From Helopsaltes ochotensis (taxonomy: Eukaryota > Chordata > Aves > Passeriformes > Locustellidae): a stretch of 64,000 bases of DNA. The translations under genes were made by a program, and so were the position numbers. The DNA lies in NCBI GenBank assembly GCA_013400155.1, contig VXBM01000094.1, positions 1,397,381-1,461,380 of the forward strand. Direction: 5' to 3'. Positions 23,141 to 35,210 of this stretch are shown piece by piece. Every line of letters starts with the position of its first letter. The stretch's first letter is position 1. The notes beneath the pieces were generated by a model. That model was not told the origin of the DNA, did no database searches, and was given only the letters and a program-made list of their open reading frames with translations.

Positions 23141-25109
23141 AGGAATAAAGTAACCCAGGTACTTAATGCTGTGGAGAAGGTATCCAGCTATGGATGCTGA
23201 GAGTTGAAACACTGCTGTGAGTAGGTTGTAACTAAGCTGGATCTGAATGACACATGGCATTGTTCAGGAACAGGGTTCTCTTCCCTGTGACTTCACTATT
23301 CTGAGCTTATTGCGTATGCTCCTTTAAAGTAGAGGGTTTGCCTTTGAAATTTTCCAGTCTGCATAGCACTATTACTCTTATTTCTTTCTGTTTTGCCCTT
23401 CCCAGAAGCTCCTGTCACAGGCTCTGTCAATGTCCTGACACTGTAGCCATTAAAATAAATTGAGTTTCTTATTATTATGTAGGAATCTAAAAATCGGTGG
23501 AGAACTAGACTGCATAATTAAATATGTTTAGTCTTATGACAAATCCCAACACCATTTAACCACACATTTTTCCTACCACATGAATTTTGTGCAGTTCTAC
23601 TTCAGAGAAACTAAATTGATTTTTTTCTTCATGGTCACTTGGATAAGCAGCAAAAAGATATATGACAGCAGGCTGTGTTTTAGCCATGGAGACAATCTCC
23701 TGTGATATCAGCAAATCTGACAAGCCTGACCCTGAAGGTTACTCCAGTCCCAGCAGACCCTGGAGAAGGTCGATTGTGCTATCTTTGGCCTTCAGCTAGT
23801 GCCAGGGAGACAAGCTGCACTTACTGTTTACCAATCTGGTATCTTACAGAAGAAAAAACAGGTCAGAAACTCAATTTTTTTTCTGTCTATGCTCCATTTT
23901 TGTCTCACTGAAGAATGCCATTCTCCTCTTCCTTATCCTCTCCTTGCTTTTGTGCAGGGGCTTCTCTGTCTCAGACAGTTCTGACACAGTAAGGACCTAC
24001 ACAAGAATAACTGAAAATAAGTATGTTCAGTATTCCTTGAGCCACAAAAATTTTCCTCTAGTTCATCTTTCTGAAAAGCTCAAGAAGCAGAATCAAATTT
24101 TAATTTTTAAATTACTAAAATGCATACTTTTTTTCAATGGTTCCTTTAGAAGCTGAGCTCAGAGTAATCCAGAACACCCTTAGTACTTCGTTTTGGTTCA
24201 AACCTGCCTTTTCTCTGGTCATCCTTCCAGTAAGGAAGTGTGTATTTCAGTGGAGGAATCTGCCCTGACTGCCTCCAGCTTCTTGCTTCTTTCACTACAG
24301 AATCTCCACTCCTGATCCTTTGCTTCTTCTCAACAAACCTTTTTTCCTTGAACGGTTTTCCAGATTCTTTCTGAAAACTGAGTTTGTTTCTGTTGCATGC
24401 TGCTGTGCCATATGGACACCAGGAAATGTTCAGAGTAGCTGTGTTTCTAAGAGCCTAAAGGTATTCTGGCTTATGCTGTTAAATCATCTGCTGGTAGTGC
24501 CTAGGATTTGCTTGGGGAAAACGTATGTACAGTCCTACAGATGAAACTCATGCACCATTTGTTCCTCTGCTCCTGGTGCTGAAGTGCAATTTAAGAAACT
24601 ACAGGCTACAGAACTTCTGCATCTGTTCTGGAGGGTTTTGACCCTCTTCAGCCCTCCACCACCTTCCAAGGAGTGAATGAAAACTGATGTTGATAAAATG
24701 AGGTAATGGTGCTGTTGCAGGAAGTCTCACTTGATCATGTGGATTTTCCATTCTTCTTGCAGGACCCTTGACACAGGTAGGTGTAGTGAACTGCCACATG
24801 TCACTGCAGCTGGGTACTATTTGATCCTTTCCATTCTTGATTGCTCTTACAGCCAGTTCAACAAGGATTAGCAAGATGCAAAATGAGTGGAATAAAAATT
24901 GTGAATATTTTTTTATTTACATGTATTTCTGTATTTAAACAGTAGTTGAAATGAAGCTCAATTTAGGAAGGCCGGAGCTTAAACAAAATACAGTGAAGGA
25001 GTTCTAAATGGCTTAAATGAAACTAACGGCATTCGTGAACAGTAGGAAATCACGTTTTCTACAAATGAATGAATTCTGACTGCTTCCCAGTTTTTGCCTT
25101 TGCACTCAA

Positions 25110-25138
25110 TGTGTGTGTATGTGTGTGCATGTGTGTAT
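25110..25138. repeat. Interrupted (TG)n microsatellite
   Basis: GTGTGTGTATGTGTGTGCAT pattern continuing as GTGTGTA. Confidence 0.8.
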
Positions 25139-28100
25139 TTGGGAATGACACCATCTTCCCTGTTGCAGTTACTCGCAGGAGCACCAAGTCGCACCTCTCC
25201 GTGATTTTAACAGAAGTGACAACACTAGCTGCCACGTGACATTCCCAAAGTGGACGTAGGAGAAGGCAAAGTTAGGCAAAGGTTAGTGTTTTTCTTTATT
25301 TTGCTAATTAAAACTACATTTCCTTCTTCATGGATGTTCTTTATCTAGGGGAGGAGTGGAAATTCACAATTTTCAACTGCAATTATCATCTGCCTCTAGT
25401 GGAATTAACACAGTGAGTTGAGTCTTCCAATCACTGTGGCTAGCTTTAATTCTTTTCTAATTTGTTCTTATATTGAGTATTCATTCATTCTCCTTTTGTA
25501 TATTCTTTGAAAAATAAACTAAGTTTGCAAATGTATGATAGTGATGTTGGGTCAGACTTCAGGTTTTGATATTTATCATTTGTTCAATGAAATGGAACTC
25601 TTTAAAGACAGTTAATAAATCACTTTGTCAGATGAAAAGTGAACCATCAGAAAAAGAATGGAAGTAGCAAAAAGGCTTTTAAAAATATCTTACACATATG
25701 CTGTGACTTCCTGTGAAAACTGTGGGAAGAACCTTTTCAGTGAGTTTCCTTCGATCCATTCCTGATTGCCACCTGAAAACTTTTATGCAGAGTATAGAAT
25801 GAAATATATGTGCACATGCCAAGGTGAAAGATAAATGTAGCTTTTTGTTCTCACTGTTTCCTCTGGATAAATCCAGTATATTGTAACGTAAATACCTGCA
25901 GGACCTGCAGCTCACCTCCACAGGCTGGTGTGAAAAGATATATATCAGAAACTACCAGAACCAACGTGGCTTTTCTAATAATAGACTAACATCAAGAATT
26001 CATCAGTGACATTCTCAGTGAGGTAATTTAATGCCCATTTCATTTCCTAAATGACAGACCGTTCAAAGCATGAAGTTGCATCATTTGTGCAGTATGAAGA
26101 AAGAGAGCTTCCCTGGGACGGGCAGAGCTCATCTGGGGCACGTGGGCAGATGGTGGAATGCCACCAGGGCCCAGGACCAGGTCCAGGACCCCTGAGCTGA
26201 GGGGTACAATTGCATCCTTTCACCTGGGCACACCCTCATTCTTGCATGGTCAACTCTGAGGACTTCTACACTACCAAAGTGTGAACTGAACCTTAGCTTA
26301 AAGCCTAAATACAGACTCCACTACCCCAGGTATGAATTTGTTCAATTTCTGCTTACAAAATAATTATACAGTGATATAACAGTGTATCATGAAAACATTG
26401 AAAATTTATTTTCAAATCTGCATCTCTTTCTCATGTAAAAGACCTTATCTGTGAAAGGGTTTCATGTGAATTCAATATTGTTGATTAAATTTCCATATAT
26501 TATTTAAAAAATGAAAGTTCAACAGATGTAAAAAAATCAGAGCCTGGAATGCCTTTAATTACTGTTATTAACAGAAATAATTATATTCTGAAGCAAAGTC
26601 AATTTATTCAATATTTGCTATATTGGACAACAGGTATCTTTGGTGCATGTCAGTGGGTAACAGAGAATGGCACCTTAAGTATTCAATTCTTTTATATCAG
26701 TGACTGTTCTGGAGCATGTGATTGAGTGTGATATTCATGTCACCAATTTTCAGCTATTTTCTCCAAAGCCTGGTGATTGTTATTTTGTAACAGTTGAAAA
26801 AGCAATTTCACTTTACTGGAATCTGTCAATGGACTGCTTTGGCAATTACAGGATGTCCAACACTTGCAAGATGAAGACAGGACAAAATTAGAACTGCTGC
26901 CCTTCCTTCAATTGTGCTGTCATCAATATTTAGGACTTCAGGCAGTGGCACTGTGGTTTGCATGGTTCTTGTATTTAAATGCCTTCATAAAGCCAGAACT
27001 GAACATTTAAAACCTAAAGGAGAGATGATATACGCAACCAACATGAGGAACCTGTTAAGATGTTGTCAATGCACTCCTGACTGACAATGTTACCCTAATT
27101 AGAGCAGGTTAACTCCACTTATATGGGATACTTCAAGAAGCTATTTCTGACCATAATAAGCAGCAATGGGTCAGCTAGTGTTCTTGAAATGTGGAGCCTA
27201 AAGCCATCCTGGCAGAGGTGTGTGTGTGCTTCATTTCACCAAGGAGAGGACTGCAGAAGAATGTAGATGCTCACAGTCTAATTCTCATTTATAACAGCAC
27301 TCACTCACACTGGCCTAGCTTTTAATACAGGGAGTTTAGAGCTTGATGAAAGTACAGCCACACTTATTTTTATTCTGTCATACCCCAAAAATGGAATTTA
27401 CAGATTCTTGCCCTGATGGGCCAATGAGGGCAAATAGTGTTCATCTCACTTGCACAACTAGGCTCATCTCTATACAGCTTCATCCCATGACTAAAGGGAA
27501 AGGATGGCTTTTAAATTTCACTAATCACAGTATAAAGGACTCCATAGAGGGCAAAAACCAAGGTTCTGATCCTGCAAACATTCTGTCCTTTGGGATATTT
27601 TACTTTATTTTCCCCCCTTGTATTCCTTCTTTGCTAAGCCATCTTCTTAGGGTTTTGCCAAATAATGATCTGTCATGGGAAGTGTAGCATCCCTGCCAGA
27701 ACTTTGGGTTTGGGGTTGCCCATCTCTCACATCCTCCCATACAATGAGCCTCGACAGACATCTAGCTTTATCTTTCTCAAAGGTCCCTGAGAAAGAAAAG
27801 TAATGAGTGATTCTGCTCACATATAATATGATTATTATTCTCTGTGTTTTATTCTTTCTCTCCATATCCCCCCCTATTTGTTACCAATCAGGTTCATTGA
27901 TTAGTTATGTCAAGTTAGGATGTAAGGTCTCCAAAGCACATGCCATCCTTTCTGTTTGTTTAACACCTGATTCCAGGATGCTTAATGTAATGGATGCCAA
28001 ATCCCTATTAGGGCTGCTCCTACTTGCCACTGCGTTACAGACCATAACAACATTCCCATTAGTCATAAGAACTATGATTAGTGCTGCATTTTTGTGTGTA

Positions 28101-29532
28101 TAACCATGAACGATTGTGTGTTTTTTCTATGAAAAAAGCCCTCTGATTTCAGAAGCCGTGTAGGCTGATTTTATGAGCAGGTATTACAAGAAAAATTTAT
28201 CTCCAAATTCTGATCATCCAGAAAACCTTTTGCTTTTGATTCTCATGACATGATTCCTTTGTGAGAATTCTCTGAATACTTATTTTCAAGGAATACCTCC
28301 TTTTACTGGGTTGCAGGTAATGTGAAAATATAATAATACATTATTCCAACAGAAAGCCTCATTCAGGTTTTCAAGAGAACTATATAACCTTGATTTCAGT
28401 TGCTTCAGTTCATTTCTATATTTCTTGAGGCTCTGTATTCTCCAAAATGCTTCCTCCAACCAAAGAAGAATAAAACCATTTCCATTTGGCATTAGTTATT
28501 CTCTTTCTTTTCAAAAAACAGCAGCAGCCTTGGTAGTGTTCCTGCTGTGTTATTAAAGGCTAAGAAACCTTTTCCATAATTATATTTTTGCAGACAATGC
28601 CTTCATTTCACATTTCCCAAGGCAGATAATGCCATGCTGCAACACATCAAGTCCTGGCACACCAGCCATACACCTCATTATCCCAGGTCATGGGATGGAA
28701 TACAACAAGCCTGGTATAAATGGATGTCATGAAGCACAATGTAAGCTGTCAGGGATGAATCCTTGACATGCAGCTCTTCTCTGCAAAATGTAGCGTGATG
28801 AAAGAGTGCCTTCTCTTAACTCTCCAGCAGCTAAAGGCAACAAGCTGAAAGTGTGTACAAGAGCATAAAGAACTCCAGAGCTTGCTAAAATGCTCCTTTT
28901 TAAAATCTTCTAAGTAGAGGTGATTATCTAGTTAAAGTTGCAAGCAAAAATGTTTCAGCATAATAGGATCTCATACAATAAGGGTCTCTTCCTGCTTTTC
29001 ATCACTCAGGATCCAGGCCATTGAGCTCTAAGGAACAGCATCTCTCTCCCCCTGGAAATCATGAAAGTCGCACCCTAGTTGTCTACACAGGACAATTTGG
29101 CACTCGCTTGAGAAGAATTGCCTTTGTTAGACACCTAAGATGTATGTACAAGCAAATTGCTAAATTACACTGACTTGATACAATTCTCCCTTTTATTTCT
29201 TATGTTAGAAGTATATTGGCCTCATTATTGGCTATTTACTAAATGTATGGAAATAGTTTACAGTTATTGTCCTCCCCTGGATAAAAAAATAATCATTTTT
29301 ATTATGTAAGAACAGAATCCAATGATTTTAACAGACTAATCAAGGTATCTGCGTCAATCATTTATAAAAAAAAAATGCAGCTAAAACTTCCTGTAATCTG
29401 AATGAAAGCAGGAATTAATTTTGCAACCAGAATCCATTTTAAGCACTACACATCCTGTAACCAGTATGGGCATGGTATGCATAACAGAGGGACTGAACTG
29501 TAATAAATGAAAATAGCTTATTCTTTGGGGGC

Positions 29533-29589
29533 AAAAAAAAAAAAAAAAAAGGAAAATATATCAGCTTTCCCCAGGAAGAAAAAAAAAAA
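29533..29589. repeat. Two A-runs (18 and 11) 28 bases apart
   Basis: A homopolymer at 29533-29550 and another at 29579-29589 flank a short unique spacer. No retrocopy was recognised next to them. Confidence 0.75.
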
Positions 29590-30877
29590 GAAGAAATTGA
29601 TAGAGCAGGGCTCCTCCATCTCATGTTCTATTCATCAGCCTTTCATTACCTCTGGCATTCTTGGGGCATATTTCCATAGTGTTGTCTCCAGACTTGAAAT
29701 GCATTGTAATATTTTGACGGCATGTGTAGTGTTCTGAGTCCTGTAAGCAGCATTTGTTCTCTCAAGGTGATGCAGCTTGGAGGCAGGAGAGTTTGCTATT
29801 TGTGGCAATGAAATTGAGGAAGAAAAGGATCACTCAGAGCAGTCTACTCTGAGAGCTAAAGTATTTTGAGCAAGAATCCCCAAAATTGTCCTCTTTCAGC
29901 TTAAATGGGCCTGTATTTTTGCAGGTTTCGCTGTTTCACTGAAGCCTGAAGTACACAAATGGAAGCAAATTTTAAAACACTTTTGCTTTCTGGGATTTTT
30001 TTATAGCTATTATATGAATTATTTAGACCTATCAGATAAAAAGTAGTAGAGTGAAGAGAGTTCACTTGCTGTTCAGTGCTCTTCATTGAAAGGAGTTGGA
30101 ACTCCCTTCCAAAACAAAAGTGCAGCTCTTTTGCAGATGTGACAGAGGAGCGCAAACTCCATAAAAGCTGCAGTTACGTGTCCCTTTGCACATTGTTTTC
30201 TCCTGAAAGAAAAATGTTTGGGCTACGGTTCCCAGCTTTATAAGCCTGCTTCATTTCTCAAGGCCCAAATCATCCATGGATGCTCTTGCAAAACACCCTG
30301 CCTAGGCTGGAGCCACCATCTCCTCCTGCTGCACATGCAGGAAGGGCGCTTGCCTTGTGCTTTGCTCCTCTCAGCCTCCTTTATGGAGGCTGACCTGTGG
30401 TCAAAGTTGCTGTGAGAGCATCCCTGAGCAGTAGAAGGTTTCTGAGCTCTCTCTACATGCAACACTGAGTCAGGCACTTCAGGATTATCGAGTATTATAT
30501 CAATAGAAGAGGTCTGTGTGCACACAGTATGAATCTGTTTGTCTTCCCTAAAATTTACTGGTGTGACTCATGACTGGATTTCTTTTTGCCGTTAATGGCA
30601 TAATTGAAATAATTTTATAGTGGTCAATTTAACATGCTTTAAACCCAACAGTAAAATGAGAGGAATGGCAATTACACTCCCACACACATTTTGTAATTTT
30701 TAATATCCATGGGCTGAGTAGAATATATTCTTGTTTGCTAAAGGTATGGCAGGTTGCTGGTGTGTACCACATCACTACATTCTCCTCATGGCTCATGCAG
30801 GGTTTCAGCTGGCTATGGGCTGTGGCTGGAATGGGATCAAGTCTGCCTGTATGTTGCTCAAGCCAAGATGGAACAAA

Positions 30878-31098
30878 GGCAAGGTAAAGCAAGGGTAAGG
30901 TAAGGTGAGGTAAGGTAAGGTAAGGTAAGGTAAGGTAAGGTAAGGTAAGGTAAGGTAAGGTAAGGTAAGGTAAGGTAAGGTAAGGTAAGGTAAGGTAAGG
31001 TANGTAAGGTAAGGTAAGGTAAGGTAAGGTAAGGTAAGGTAAGGTAAGGTAAGGTAAGGTAAGGTAAGGTAAGGTAAGGTAAGGTAAGGTAAGGTAAG
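30878..31098 (+). repeat. (GGTAA)n pentanucleotide array with an internal N
   Basis: About 220 bases, nearly perfect GGTAA units. The first few units are degenerate (GGTAAAGCAAGG, GGTGAGG) and the array is pure from about 30910. An N at 31003 sits where one base of a unit is missing, so the true unit count is unknown. Because the unit is 5 bases without any stop, all frames stay open and the minus strand appears as a long repeat of L-P-Y-L-T. That is not a protein gene. Confidence 0.95.
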
Positions 31099-34000
31099 AA
31101 ACAGCAACAAAGTAATATGAAGGAACACATGGAGAAGAAATGCTATTAATGACAAAGAAAGAGAAAAATACATAGGGAAAGTGCAGGGTGACACTCTACT
31201 GATAGATGGAAAAGAATTGATCCTGTGCATTGGGATAAATGAGGAGGACAGACAGCTGAAGTGAGAGAGAGTGAAGTAAACTACTCAGGCTGGTACAGAG
31301 AAGGGATGCAGGATGTTGAGAAGTGTTTGCTGTATGGAAATGAGAGATTGAAGGTGTCCCACTGCCTTTCCTTTCATTATATAACAGCATTTACTGGTTG
31401 TAGAGGAACAGCCTCACAGAGCGTGCAAGTATTTGTTCTGTCTCCAGAGCTGGCCAACCCCAGGCAGAGTTGCAGGCATTTCACACAGCAGAACTGTACT
31501 CGTATTCGTCAGAGGTCTCAGCAGTCAGATTTGTGGTGGTGACAATACACCCGGAGGTCAGTCAGCCTTGTCACACAGGCAATGCTCCTAATGATTGAGC
31601 TGTTGGGTTTGGGTCTTGCCAAGAATGTAAGAGTTGCAAACCATCACATTGATCGTCTGAATAGTAACTCTTTCTCTTTGAGGCAATAACCTCTGTTTCT
31701 GCAGCAGGGACATGTCTGTGACACCATCTGTGGCTGAAAACTTCAATACACATATTTCAGGGGTGAATTCCCTTTCTGGGACTAACTGACTAAGTTACAA
31801 ATGCTGCAGTATATAAAGTATTTTTGTGATGCAATTTTTTGGTAGAAGACTGCAAAATGAGAGACTTGAATTACTCATGATTCCTTAGGGTTGCTGGCAA
31901 ATTAGCCAGTTCTGGGCTTCCCTTTGTCTGCAGTTTTTCAACATTGCTCAGTGCAATCCCCTACACAAATGCTTGAGACCTCTCTCATCCTATTATTTGG
32001 ATGCAGGTAATGGTAGTTTGTGCTAGTGGGAGATGTGCTGGTGTAGTCACACACCTTTAGTTTGCATGTGAGTCCATTCAGGCCCAGATCCAGACTGTGG
32101 AGGACAAACTTTATTTGACTCCCAAAATTTCCTCCTGTTTCAAGGGAGCTTCATCTATTCTATGAAGAATAGATGTTAATGGGAGCTTTATACAGGAGCT
32201 TTGCTGGGTAAAGAACTTCACCTAGACATATGGTAGCTTCTTGGTTATGTATTAAAATAAGGACAGAAGATGTTGTATTTTAAAAAGTGAATATTAATGT
32301 ACTTTGAAATATATTGGAAAGTATTTTTAATAGCTAGATGGAGTGATTATAGCACTTTAAAAATCAATCACTGCTCTCCTTTTAAAAGGTTCTTTGCATT
32401 TACCAAACTGATGAATAGCCTAATTAAATTCAAAGGAGTTTAAAAAAACAAGTTCATAAACTGAAGCAGGCTGAAGTGCTATTTTGGGGAATACAAAATA
32501 TGACTATGTCAAAAGCCTGTTTGGTGAAGCAGCATGTGATGAAAACTGTCTTACTCAATTGCTCCCTTTCTGTCTCTGATAAAGGCTCTGAATGAAGAAT
32601 GGCAGTGCTGTTCTTTGAGGATCAGAGTTCCTGTTTCAACCTCACCTTTTTCACTTCCAGTAGTGATGTAAAACAGGAGGAAATTATAAATGCAGTACTG
32701 TAAATTACCACTCTCCATTTTTATTCTTTGTGGAATTGTGGATGCATAATCATTTTATTTCTTATTTTTGTGTCCAGGCAGAGCAGAATTCTGTTGAATG
32801 AGACATTGTGCAAGCATAAAGTGGGACAAGTACCCACTTATTTTATACCTTAGTATAAAATAACCATGAAAATCAAAAGAAATTCTTCTCCTCTCTTGAA
32901 TTGGGAGATTTAAGGGATAGGACTGGATTACTATATCTAAAATACTTAAAAGTTTGTATGTTTAGCTATGTAACTGATGTATGGCTGATTATTGTGCATT
33001 TATACTTGCTTATTTTTTTATCAATTTATGATCTATATTGAATTTATGTCTTCCTTCTTCCTAAAAATTCAACAGAGTGAAACAACAGATGTCTGTTTAT
33101 TCTACATTTCTACTGAAGCCTTTTTAGTTTCTCAGGTTTTCTTGTTTTCAAATACAACAGCAGGAGTCAAAATCTCCTTAAAAATGGTCAGTGGATCTCC
33201 TATATGAGAACTTAGCTAATCTGGCACTTGGATACTGAAGAAACAAACTCTCTTTTCTACTCATGGATTGGTTGTTTCCCCACCTAACAGGCCACACTTG
33301 TAGGAACTTGCTGCCTTCAAAATTTTGAATAATTATCTCAATTTAGATTAGGTGAAAGAAACAAATGGGAGAAAGAGTAGTAGGATTATAATTTTTTTGT
33401 CCCAAATTTGAAGACTGGCTGCAAAAGAAGAGCTTGGGAAGAGAAAATGTTAGAGAAGAAAATACGATTGCAATTAGAAAACGTGTACCATGCAGGAAAT
33501 AGAGATAAGGTCCAGCAACAAACTCGATGGGTAGGTGAGGGATGAAGTTGAACTAGGGCTGGGACTGACCCTCAGCACAAAAATCAGAAGCAGTGCAGCA
33601 AGGGAGGAGAGTCAAAGACTGGAAGAAATAAGAACTGCAGACAATGTGCCAAGTGTAAGCAACACAGAGAAGGAAAGAGAGCAAAGAACTTGTAAGACCA
33701 GTCTAGTGAGAGTAGGCATGGAAGAGTAACATGAAGCTCCTTAAGTGTGGAGTACCACAGTTCTAAACAATGGCCAGGTGTCAGCTAATGTGAGGAAAGG
33801 GACAGAGCGCTTCGCTGCAGTGATAGATCAGTGATAGAGCTTTCAAACACTGCTCGGTGAGATGTGGGTTGGCTTTTCTTCAAATTGTCAGCTTTTGAGG
33901 CATGTTTAGGATTACCCTTTGACTTGGAGGAGAGTGAACAAGAGCTTACTCTGATTTTCTAGTTGTAACTCAATGATTTAGCAAAATAAATAGAACTTCA

Positions 34001-34977
34001 AGTGAAAACTACCAGCTGCTTCTTTTCTTCTTTGGATTTCTTTATTGCTAGCACATACTGAAGTTTGACACTACTTTCTCTTTGCTTCCAGATGTATTAG
34101 CATACACTATTCTACAAGAATAGTCTCAGGTCAGGTTTGGATTGACTTCTTCCACTGACTGACTTAAAAAGTGAGGCTTTCTGGAGGAGATAAGCTTATA
34201 AGTAGCTCCATAAAATTTCTGCTTTTCTTATTTTTTCATATTGTGTGGAGGTTATCAGGCAGCCATAGTTCAGTCACTTTCAAGTGCAGTTCATGGCTCA
34301 GGAATATACAGGTGCCAGAAGAATTTATTGCAGAGTGACAAAGTCTGATTTCAGCATGTGAATGGTCCCTCTGATGAAAGCACAGAAAATTTGGACTTTC
34401 CAAGAAGCATGTCACAATGAAGAGCTGAAACCTGTGATAAATTTAATGGTGTTTGCTAAATTTTTGATTTTGTAAAATTCACTTGTCTGGAAAAAAGTCA
34501 ATCTCCTAACCATTTTACTTAGACATTGAATCTGTTAGTCAAATCCTCAATTTTTTCTTCGTTTTTCTCTTCTTCAGTATTTACACTTGCACTTCAGTAG
34601 ACTAGTGCTAGCATCTAGGGCTTTCTAGGGCTAGTACAAACAATACCTGCTGCCAGTAGCTCCTGGCAAATGACTGATGTGTCTCCATTGAGTAGTGAGT
34701 ACAGTTGCACATTTGCTCAGCTGAATTTTGGATATTTGTAAAGTCTTTTCTCGCGTCTGCTACACCATATTTGTAAAGCTGTGTGAGGGTAACCATGTTA
34801 ACAGAATGATTATCGTTCTCTGCTACTGCTTTGTGCTGATCCCACAGGGTGTCCTGCTCATATCTATGTGCAAACAAGGCAGACATCATTGTAAGATCTG
34901 AATAGTGAAAGATGCCTCTGCCCAAATTAAGGAGTCCATATGCTGAGATCAGTAGTACAGATCTTATTTAACAATAA
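31099..34977. other. Unassigned DNA
   Basis: Plain A+T-rich DNA. No recognised gene, RNA gene or transposon. Confidence 0.45.
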
Positions 34978-35072
34978 ATGAGAGGTAGAGGAATAGAGGG
35001 AAATCAAAGAGAGAGGCGAGGAGAGGGGTGAGAGACAGAAGAAGAAGAAGGAGGAGAAGGAGAAGGAAAAAA
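34978..35072 (+). repeat. Purine-rich (GA) tract
   Basis: Almost all bases on the plus strand are purines for about 95 bases, with GAAGAAGAAG and GGAGAAGGAG runs near 35039-35065. An arginine-rich frame here is a by-product. Confidence 0.8.
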
Positions 35073-35151
35073 GTCACCACTCATGCATCCAGCATCATCC
35101 CATTGATTCTTCTTCACCCTGGGCTTCTTGGTGCTGGGCCACCCAATGTCA

Positions 35152-35210
35152 CTCAAATTTTTCACTGTTTATACACTGTTTTTCACTCACAAATTTTTCA
35201 CTGTTTATAC
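35152..35210 (+). repeat. Local direct repeat, two copies of about 20 bases
   Basis: AAATTTTTCACTGTTTATAC occurs at 35155-35174 and 35191-35210, preceded by CTC or CTCAC in both. A partial third unit (ACTGTTTTTCACTC) lies between them. Confidence 0.85.

Larger units (their letters stand above)
23141..30877. other. 7.7 kb without a recognised gene or transposon
   Basis: A+T-rich DNA with minor simple repeats only: TG-rich at 25110-25138, an A-run at 29533-29550 and a second at 29579-29589. A GC-richer patch lies at 26105-26240. No exon could be supported. Confidence 0.45.

Noticed and set aside
30805..31230. 141-codon minus-strand frame with repeated L-P-Y-L-T, and its sibling at 30858-31130
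   Set aside because: It is a translation of the GGTAA microsatellite. A five-base unit without a stop stays open in every frame.
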